Below, in pieces: positions 1-4,672 of a stretch of DNA of 5,878 nt. The notes under the pieces were generated by a model. The model worked only from the letters and a program-made list of their open reading frames with translations, ran no database searches and was not told the DNA's origin. Source of the DNA: Thermodesulfobacteriota bacterium (GTDB taxonomy: Bacteria; Desulfobacterota; BSN033; UBA1163); the NCBI GenBank assembly GCA_030024065.1, contig JASEIE010000250.1, forward strand, positions 1-5,878, read 5' to 3'. The first letter of the stretch is position 1. Each line of letters starts with the position of its first letter. The position numbers were made by a program, and so were the translations under genes.

Positions 1-767
1 CCCAAAAGATTCGTCTCCTCATCCGGAAAGAAAAGTGGGATCAGCCCACGGCGGGACTGGCCATGGGGTATGCCCAGGCCAACCTCGTCATCCTTCCCGA
101 GAGATATGCGTTTGACTTCCTTCTCTTCTGCCAGAGGAATCCAAAACCCTGCCCCCTGTTGGAAGTTCTTGAACCCGGAGAGCATCGGACAACGTTTTTA
201 TCTTCCGATGCCGATATCCGGACGGATATCCCCAGATACAATCTCTATCGAAAAGGCAAATTGGAGGCGACCGTCAAGGAAATCAAACATATTTGGAGGA
301 ATGATTTCGTCACCTTTCTATTAGGTTGCAGTTTCTCCTTTGAAGAGGCATTGCTCCGGTCAAAGGTTCCTGTTCGCCATATCGAGGAGAACAAAAATGT
401 CCCGATGTTCATCTCTAACATCCCTTGCAAACCTGCCGGTCTATTTCATGGACCAATGGTCGTTACGATGAGACCCATTCCTCCGGACAAGGTGAGCCGG
501 GCTGTCCAGATCACTTCCCGTTATGCCTCGGTCCATGGAGCGCCTGTCCATATTGGTGACCCTTCAAAGATTGGGATAAAAAATCTCAGGAAACCGGATT
601 TTGGAGATCAGGTGACTATTAAAAAAGATGAAGTTCCGGTCTTCTGGGCGTGCGGTGTGACACCTCAGGCTGTTGTGATGAAGGCAAAGCCCGATCTCTG
701 CATCACCCATACCCCCGGACATATGTTTATCTCCGATCTGCTCAATGAGGAACTGGCCAGCTTGTAA
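1..767 (+). CDS. D-glutamate cyclase / putative hydro-lyase (DUF1445 family), 5'-partial
   Basis: The open frame is already running at the window's left edge: codons from base 3 read QKIRLLIRKEKWDQPTAGLA before the first in-window ATG at 63. That stretch is itself family-like (LIR-x-W-x-x-PTAGLA-x-GY-x-QANL), so the true start lies upstream and the ATG at 63 is internal. About 254 codons are visible against a usual length of roughly 260-270, so only about 10-15 residues should be missing. Recognisable family blocks include QANLVILP, FLLFCQRNPKPCPLLEV, ADIRTDIPRY, FLLGCSFSFEEALL, VPVRHIEENKNVPMF, NIPCKPAGLFHGPMVVTMR, VHIGDP, PVFWACGVTPQAV and ITHTPGHMF. Members are cytoplasmic. The animal homologue interconverts D-glutamate and 5-oxo-D-proline, while bacterial members are usually annotated only as putative hydro-lyases, so the substrate here is inferred. 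The stop is TAA at 765-767. The gene appears intact at its 3' end and is convergent with the R-M operon. No membrane segment or signal peptide is visible. Confidence 0.9.
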   Translation, partial: QKIRLLIRKEKWDQPTAGLAMGYAQANLVILPERYAFDFLLFCQRNPKPCPLLEVLEPGEHRTTFLSSDADIRTDIPRYNLYRKGKLEATVKEIKHIWRNDFVTFLLGCSFSFEEALLRSKVPVRHIEENKNVPMFISNIPCKPAGLFHGPMVVTMRPIPPDKVSRAVQITSRYASVHGAPVHIGDPSKIGIKNLRKPDFGDQVTIKKDEVPVFWACGVTPQAVVMKAKPDLCITHTPGHMFISDLLNEELASL

Positions 768-879
768 TTGATCCACTTTTCAGCATTCCAGATATCCTCT
801 TCTTTGTGGCAAGGATTGTGGCCGAGTGGCAGCTATCGGAAGAATTTAGATCAAAATATCAGTTTAATAAGCATATTTT

Positions 880-908
880 GCACGAATGCCCCCCTTTTTG
901 GGTTGTGC
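880..908. repeat. Imperfect hairpin in the gap between the cyclase gene and the R-M operon
   Basis: GCACGA (880-885) can pair with TTGTGC (903-908), including one G-T pair. CCC (889-891 or nearby) can pair with GGG (900-902), with ATG bulged on one side and a C/T-rich loop. It lies between two convergent genes, where a bidirectional terminator would be expected. However, neither strand has a U-run directly after the stem, so it is not a textbook intrinsic terminator. The rest of 768-935 shows no supported gene. Confidence 0.35.
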
Positions 909-935
909 CGATGTTATATGCCATTGCGCCTTTGT

Positions 936-1940
936 TTAGTTGTGAGTTCCCTTTGCAGATAATCGTTGGCCAAGAGCAATATCGTCGAATGGAAGCACAA
1001 GGTTTTGTCCGACATCTTTTGGGATGGATTTGTTATTTCGGAGTGTTCCGTTCTTGTAAACGATGTTCTCGTATTCGATGACCGGAATCGGGTTTGGAAT
1101 ATAATAATGTTCCTTGAGCGAATCCCAATCCTTGTCCCGAATCGTGGCAATCCCGTTTAGATATTTGCTGACCCAAATACCGCCAATCTTTGAATCTGAT
1201 CGGACGTTTTTTAATTTCTCTTCTGCAATTGCGACATAGTTCTTGTCGAGTTCTATTCCGATATATTTTCTTCCGAGACGCTTCGCAGCGATGACGGTTG
1301 TCCCGGTGCCGTTGAATGGATCAAGAACGATGTCCCCTTCGTCGGTTGCCATTAGAATCAATCTCTCAAGAACAGTTTCAGGAAGTTGGCAAGGATGTTC
1401 ATCTCGATTCTTGGCGTGCTTGATACGATGCAAATCAGTCCAAACATCTGAGACTAATGGACCGAAAGGATGAAGCCCGGCTTTCTTCCCGCCGTAGTCT
1501 TTCAAGAGCACATTGCATTTCCGACAACGCTTGTGTGGATAGCGGACTTCATAAAATTTGTTCAGGTTCTTATCTTTTGCGTAGTACAGGATACCATAGT
1601 GTGTTGGCATCAAGGTTTTCCCCAGTGGGGTACTCATTGCATCCCAAGAGACCCAATGCTTAAAATATGCAATTTCGTTCAAAAAAGCAGCATAGTATGT
1701 AAGCCATTTAGGAATGTTGTGTACAAAGATACTTCCTGTCGGCTTCGTAATACGCACCATTTCAGTTAGCCATTTTCTGCACCACTCAAGGTAGGCGTCA
1801 AGGCTTTTCCTATCATTGTAATTATTGTATTTCTTATTCAGGTTGAAAGGTGGATCTGCAAATGTAAAGTCTACGCTATCGCTTGGAAGCGAGCGTAATA
1901 TTTCAAGACAGTCACCGTGATGAATTATGTTGGCCTTCAT
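936..1940 (-). CDS. Beta-class DNA methyltransferase (probable N6-adenine) of the R-M operon
   Basis: A 334-aa site-specific DNA methyltransferase that transfers a methyl group from S-adenosylmethionine to a DNA base. The catalytic motif IV, ADPPF (residues 28-32), comes near the N-terminus. A motif-X-like HPCQLPETVLERL follows from 182, and the AdoMet-binding motif I DPFNGTGTT (207-215) with GIELD (228-232) comes last. The order IV - target-recognition region - X - I defines the beta class. DPPF is usual for N6-adenine enzymes, so m6A is likelier than m4C, but this is an inference. The middle region (about 100-180) should hold target recognition and contains a single CRKC pair (139-142), too little to call a zinc ribbon. 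About 80 residues follow the core after residue 250 with no recognised motif. The ATG at 1940-1938 overlaps the TGA of the preceding endonuclease-like gene as ATGA. AAGAGG at 1956-1951 is an upstream ribosome-binding site about 10 bases away. It is the last gene of the operon. Confidence 0.92.
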   Translation of the reverse strand: MKANIIHHGDCLEILRSLPSDSVDFTFADPPFNLNKKYNNYNDRKSLDAYLEWCRKWLTEMVRITKPTGSIFVHNIPKWLTYYAAFLNEIAYFKHWVSWDAMSTPLGKTLMPTHYGILYYAKDKNLNKFYEVRYPHKRCRKCNVLLKDYGGKKAGLHPFGPLVSDVWTDLHRIKHAKNRDEHPCQLPETVLERLILMATDEGDIVLDPFNGTGTTVIAAKRLGRKYIGIELDKNYVAIAEEKLKNVRSDSKIGGIWVSKYLNGIATIRDKDWDSLKEHYYIPNPIPVIEYENIVYKNGTLRNNKSIPKDVGQNLVLPFDDIALGQRLSAKGTHN

Positions 1941-2929
1941 TTGTTGAATACCTCTTTAAGCAGCTGTTCAAATCGTACCAGTTCGTCTTTGTGATATGTG
2001 AAAACATCTTCGTAAGCTCCAACCATCCTTCGTAGGTCTCCTTTTCGAACATACCAGCCGATACCATCTACAAACCCCACGAATTTTGCTTGTGGGTAAT
2101 GCTGTTTCAAAAGGGTATCAATTGAAATCTCAGTTTTGGATTTGTCGCCTTGCCCTGAAGAAGTAGTGACAATAAAGGAGCTTTCTGCAATGATCTTTGG
2201 ATCCTTCTTGTCAGGGATAATGAAGTCCATAGTTCGTTTAGTCTCGGGTGCGTTCTCGATAAGTTCTTTGAGATCACCTTTCTCGAAGGTGATGTTGTTT
2301 CTGTCAAGAATTGCCTCAACCAATACTTCGGGGTTATTTTTTGATTTTGCAGCCCGAGAGCCTTTCTCTTTATACCTATCTGAAGTATCAATGAGAGCAT
2401 TTGGTTCAAAGTTAAGCTTTGCAATGCTGAGTTTTTGAAATTCAAATGTCGGAAGAGTCTTTCGGAAAAAATCGTGTGTCGAACCTTCAAAGAAAATGTT
2501 GACGAGACATTTTCGGAAGTTTTCATTCTCTCTGACAAGTTTCTCTATTTTCTCTGTTGGCCATTCAGATAATTCAACATTCTCTTCCCTGGTAGCCTGA
2601 CCGAATTCAGACCAATGCTGCTTAAATGTGAAAACGTTCAATTCTGGATCATCAACGATCCGGATCACCGTGATTAGTCTTTTCAAGCTTTCATTTGAGA
2701 ATCCGGTTATGGCGAGTAAAGCTTTTAAGCCCAGTTCTTTCTTTGAGGCAAGAAAATTTTCGAGAATCGTCTTATTGCACCTTCTTAATTCAACCTCATT
2801 TTTTAGATGTAGAATTGTTTCTCTTACAGAGAAGATGTGCTTCTCGTATTCAGACTCAAACTCCTCATCGAAGTAATAGAATGTATTTTTCAGTATGACC
2901 GTCTGGTATTTCTGTTCTAGGCTTTTCAT
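1937..2929 (-). CDS. Probable Type II restriction endonuclease between two DNA methyltransferases
   Basis: A 330-aa soluble protein placed between two DNA methyltransferase genes, the usual place for the cognate endonuclease. I cannot assign it to a named enzyme. The N-terminal half (about 1-175) looks helical and charged, with a small domain around LGLKALLAITGFSNESLKRL (67-86) that could be a DNA-contacting or helical bundle region. The C-terminal half resembles a PD-(D/E)xK nuclease: MDFIIPD (234-240; D235 a metal-ligand candidate), then KIIAESSFIVTTSSGQGDKSKTE (245-267, written here by position; E249 and K263 candidates). A terminal strand-rich block follows, with FVGFVDGIGWYVRKGDLRRM in 283-302. 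The classical E-x-K is not intact: after E249 come S-S, so the lysine may have moved to the GQGDK turn. The start ATG follows immediately after the TAG of the upstream methyltransferase and has only a weak purine-rich site, so translation is probably coupled. No frameshift or internal stop is visible. Function rests on context plus partial motif evidence. Confidence 0.75.
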   Translation of the reverse strand: MKSLEQKYQTVILKNTFYYFDEEFESEYEKHIFSVRETILHLKNEVELRRCNKTILENFLASKKELGLKALLAITGFSNESLKRLITVIRIVDDPELNVFTFKQHWSEFGQATREENVELSEWPTEKIEKLVRENENFRKCLVNIFFEGSTHDFFRKTLPTFEFQKLSIAKLNFEPNALIDTSDRYKEKGSRAAKSKNNPEVLVEAILDRNNITFEKGDLKELIENAPETKRTMDFIIPDKKDPKIIAESSFIVTTSSGQGDKSKTEISIDTLLKQHYPQAKFVGFVDGIGWYVRKGDLRRMVGAYEDVFTYHKDELVRFEQLLKEVFNK

Positions 2930-4168
2930 CTATGACTTTTCAAATATAAGGATGTATTCGTCCTTCATTGTGTTTCGCATACCCTTGATAGGTTTAAGGA
3001 TACTCCGAATCAAAGGGGCGCCGGCCCGCTTAAAGTGGTCGATAATTGTCTGTTCAAGTCGAATACCTCCAGTTTGATTTGTATTCGATCCAATTATTAA
3101 AATAGCACATTTTCTTGACTTTAGCACTCTGACAATTTCCAATACAACCTTTTCCATATCGTCAAAGTAACGCCGAAGTTTTTCGGACTTTGTTTTGCCA
3201 GACAAACCAAGCATCTGAGAACGAAGAGAGTTAATATCATATCCTAGAAACTCAAGTTGAGGAGCGTCATTCTCGACGTAGTCAATTGCAAATGAATAGG
3301 GTGGAGAAGTTAGGACACAATCCACGGTTGAATCATCAAGAGGGAGTGAGCGAGCTTCTCCCTCAATAATCTTTGCGGTTCCAAGCTTAATTTTGCTTAT
3401 GACTGGATTGGTAATCGTCTGAATGACGGTTGTTTGATAACGGTTGAGAACTTTTTCAAAAAGCTCCTCGTGTCCAGCTTTATTAACCCTTCGAGCATAG
3501 CCCATCGCATCAAGGAAAGCGAGAAGTGCCAACTCGTATACCTTGAGTTTATCTGCGTCTTTTATTTCCTTGAGTTTGATGCCTACCATCCCGTCTGAGA
3601 AATATTTAAACCATTTATTCGCATTGTCAGACATCGACTGCACAAATTGCAGCGGCAAAGACAGGCTTTGGCACTTCACACGAGTCATAAACCTGCAGAA
3701 GGGGCTAACATCAAGTCCAATGGAGTCAATTCCAAGAAGAGATGCTTCTACATTGAGGGTTCCACTTCCGCACATTGGATCAAGAACAATATCACCGGGT
3801 TTGACCGTAAGAATGTTAAGTAAGCCCTTCACAAGCTGCGGATGAAATTTTCCACGGTAAGGGAAAAGTCCGTGTGTTGCATAGCCAGTTGAGAATTTTC
3901 CCTCCTCGAAGTATGCCTGAGTCTGTGAGGAACGGTCCTCAGATATGTGACCGTTGAAGGGTTGGCATAGTTTGTAGTGACTAGTTGGTACCCCATTGAC
4001 AGCCTTGAAGAACGCTGAACGATTCAGCAACTCCTCTTTTGATAGGGCTTGAGATTCAAGTAAAGCAAGCTCTAGTTCAAAAAGTTCATTGACCGAATCG
4101 AACAATAACAACTCCTTTCCGAAAACAAAATTGACAAGTGAAGTACTATTGATTATGTTATTCTGCAT
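2930..4168 (-). CDS. DNA methyltransferase with TSPPY motif (probable N4-cytosine or N6-adenine), first gene of the R-M operon
   Basis: A 412-aa AdoMet-dependent DNA methyltransferase. Residues 1-95 form an N-terminal region of uncertain role. Then comes HGLFPYRGKFHPQLVKGLL (99-117), a block typical of many N4/N6 DNA methylases near the AdoMet site. Motif I is DPMCGSGT (130-137) and motif II is GLDVSP (151-156). A long insert (about 160-280) is likely the target-recognition region. The catalytic motif IV is TSPPYSFAIDYVENDAPQLE (287-306). The order I - insert - IV is alpha-like and opposite to the other methyltransferase in this operon. TSPPY is most common in N4-cytosine enzymes, but base specificity cannot be settled from sequence. 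The start ATG at 4168-4166 has AAGAGG at 4178-4173 about 4 bases upstream. The stop TAG at 2932-2930 abuts the endonuclease ATG. Placing a methyltransferase first would let protection precede cutting. Composition is AT-richer than the flanking metabolic genes. Confidence 0.92.
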   Translation of the reverse strand: MQNNIINSTSLVNFVFGKELLLFDSVNELFELELALLESQALSKEELLNRSAFFKAVNGVPTSHYKLCQPFNGHISEDRSSQTQAYFEEGKFSTGYATHGLFPYRGKFHPQLVKGLLNILTVKPGDIVLDPMCGSGTLNVEASLLGIDSIGLDVSPFCRFMTRVKCQSLSLPLQFVQSMSDNANKWFKYFSDGMVGIKLKEIKDADKLKVYELALLAFLDAMGYARRVNKAGHEELFEKVLNRYQTTVIQTITNPVISKIKLGTAKIIEGEARSLPLDDSTVDCVLTSPPYSFAIDYVENDAPQLEFLGYDINSLRSQMLGLSGKTKSEKLRRYFDDMEKVVLEIVRVLKSRKCAILIIGSNTNQTGGIRLEQTIIDHFKRAGAPLIRSILKPIKGMRNTMKDEYILIFEKS

Positions 4169-4172
4169 AAAG

Positions 4173-4178
4173 CCTCTT
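4173..4178 (-). promoter_or_regulatory. Ribosome-binding site of the first R-M gene
   Basis: On the minus strand this reads AAGAGG, 4 bases before the ATG at 4168. It supports that start over internal ones. No convincing -35/-10 pair was found immediately upstream. TATAAA-like boxes exist at 4196-4191 and 4234-4229 but lack good -35 partners, so the operon's promoter is unresolved and could lie further upstream. Confidence 0.55.
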
Positions 4179-4244
4179 ATTCACTTCGAGTTTATAATCA
4201 TCAAAAGCCGCAATAGCAGCCAAACTCGTTTATATCCAAAATAA

Positions 4245-4284
4245 GGTACGAATATACCCCTAAAATTGGCGGTATAGACGAACC
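4245..4284. repeat. Hairpin 1 (inverted repeat, 16/17-base arms, 7-base loop)
   Basis: GGTACGAATATACCCC (4245-4260) pairs with GGCGGTATAGACGAACC (4268-4284) around the loop TAAAATT. About 13 pairs form, with three mismatches and one bulged C. The central TATACC/GGTATA core is perfect. No U-run follows on either strand, which argues against a simple terminator. It lies between the R-M operon start and the recombinase-like remnant and is one base away from a second hairpin, so a role as a recombination or transposition end is plausible but unproven. Confidence 0.65.
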
Positions 4285-4484
4285 AGTTTGCCCGGGTACA
4301 CAGGGAGGTTTATACAACCCCTGGGTACCAGCAAACCCCTATTAGGAAAGCCCCAAAGTTTTTCTGGAGGATGCCATCTGCGGCCATCAATGGTCTTAAC
4401 TTTTGAAACAAGAAAATGATTGTATGAAAAGGAGACGGTTATGCGACCATATGGATCATTTGAAATGTGAGTTCTGGTCATCAT
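4260..4484 (-). pseudogene. Truncated N-terminal fragment resembling a HARP-like/tyrosine-recombinase N-terminus
   Basis: A 74-codon frame with a good ribosome-binding site (GGAAGG on the minus strand, a few bases before the ATG at 4484). Residues 14-48 read RITVSFSYN, then LVSKVKTIDGRRWHPPEKLW and GFPN. I recognise the pattern Y-N-x-x-L-V-x-K-(I/V)-K-x-I-x-GRRWHP-x-x-K-x-W-x-(F)P from the N-terminal segment of certain phage-integrase-family recombinases and from HARP domains of helicase-like proteins. After FPN (codon ending at 4341) the similarity stops, and the last 26 codons are just a reading of the adjacent inverted repeat. The core-binding and catalytic (R-H-R-Y) domains expected of a recombinase are absent. 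The best explanation is a gene broken at about 4336-4341 when the R-M block or the hairpin element inserted or rearranged. A genuine small protein cannot be excluded. The same frame of the other family, a HARP helicase, is an alternative parent. Confidence 0.5.
4286..4336. repeat. Hairpin 2 (long imperfect inverted repeat, TATAC loop)
   Basis: The outer arms GTTTGC (4286-4291) and GCAAAC (4331-4336) pair perfectly. Inside, GGTAC pairs with GTACC, CAGG with CCTG and GGTT with AACC, closing a 5-base TATAC loop at 4311-4315. About 19 pairs form, interrupted by a small internal loop, one A/G mismatch and a two-base bulge. It begins one base after hairpin 1 and ends exactly where the recombinase-like similarity of the neighbouring frame is lost. 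The bulged long-stem form recalls recombination sites that act as folded single strands. The integron attC consensus ends (RYYYAAC/GTTRRRY) are not present. Confidence 0.7.
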
Positions 4485-4549
4485 ATTATGCCTTCCATCC
4501 CTTGTTGAAGTTTATGGAAGAGGGATCTATGAAAAATATTCTTATTTCC

Positions 4550-4577
4550 AAATTATCATAACTGGGAAATATGTCAA
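4550..4577 (-). promoter_or_regulatory. Candidate promoter for the recombinase-like fragment (and possibly the R-M operon)
   Basis: On the minus strand there is a perfect -35 TTGACA (4577-4572), a 16-base spacer and a weak -10 TAATTT (4555-4550). It lies about 65 bases before the fragment's ATG. No clear terminator with a U-run separates it from the first R-M gene, so read-through into the operon is possible. The weak -10 keeps confidence low. Confidence 0.3.
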
Positions 4578-4580
4578 ATA

Positions 4581-4604
4581 TTTTTTCTAAGCTTTTTTCT
4601 AAGC
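4581..4604. repeat. Perfect 12-bp tandem duplication
   Basis: TTTTTTCTAAGC occurs twice without a gap, at 4581-4592 and 4593-4604. It lies in the AT-rich divergent region just upstream of the aminotransferase promoter. It may be a slippage product, or a paired binding site for a regulator. Nothing in the window decides between these. Confidence 0.85.
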
Positions 4605-4609
4605 TCCTA

Positions 4610-4641
4610 TTGTTTATTTTTCGAGAATTATCAGATATAAT
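4610..4641 (+). promoter_or_regulatory. Probable promoter of the aminotransferase gene
   Basis: A perfect -10 box TATAAT at 4636-4641 lies about 31 bases before the ATG, giving a short leader of about 25 bases. The -35 is poor: TTGTTT at 4610-4615 is 20 bases away, and at the normal 17-base spacing only TTTATT is found. A weak or activator-dependent sigma-70-type promoter is therefore likely. The 12-bp tandem repeat directly upstream is in a suitable place for such a regulator. Confidence 0.5.
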
Positions 4642-4659
4642 CTGCCTTATCAATTTAGT

Positions 4660-4668
4660 GGAAGGAAG
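4660..4668 (+). promoter_or_regulatory. Ribosome-binding site of the aminotransferase gene
   Basis: GGAAGGAAG lies 4-7 bases before the ATG at 4673. It is a strong site that fixes this start. Confidence 0.75.
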
Positions 4669-4672
4669 ATAA

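Noticed and set aside
880..908. Classical intrinsic terminator between convergent genes
   Set aside because: The stem is short and bulged and neither strand has a U-run after it; the T-run lies in the loop.
806..1081. Plus-strand frame opening with GTG (reads ARIVAEWQLSEEFRSKY...)
   Set aside because: It has no good ribosome-binding site, runs antisense into the 3' end of the methyltransferase, and its translation matches no family I recognise. The first part (770-880) could be a decayed remnant, but this cannot be supported.
2107..2538. Minus-strand frame of 143 codons inside the endonuclease gene
   Set aside because: It is an alternative frame of the 330-aa protein. It has no independent start signal and is serine/leucine-rich as expected for an out-of-frame reading.
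936..4168. Type I, Type III, BREX or DISARM defence system
   Set aside because: No helicase, specificity subunit, PglX-like or ATPase gene is present. Only two methyltransferases and one endonuclease-like protein are seen.
4245..4336. Integron attI/attC site
   Set aside because: The paired hairpins and a recombinase-like fragment suggested it, but the RYYYAAC/GTTRRRY core ends are absent at the hairpin borders and no cassette array is seen.
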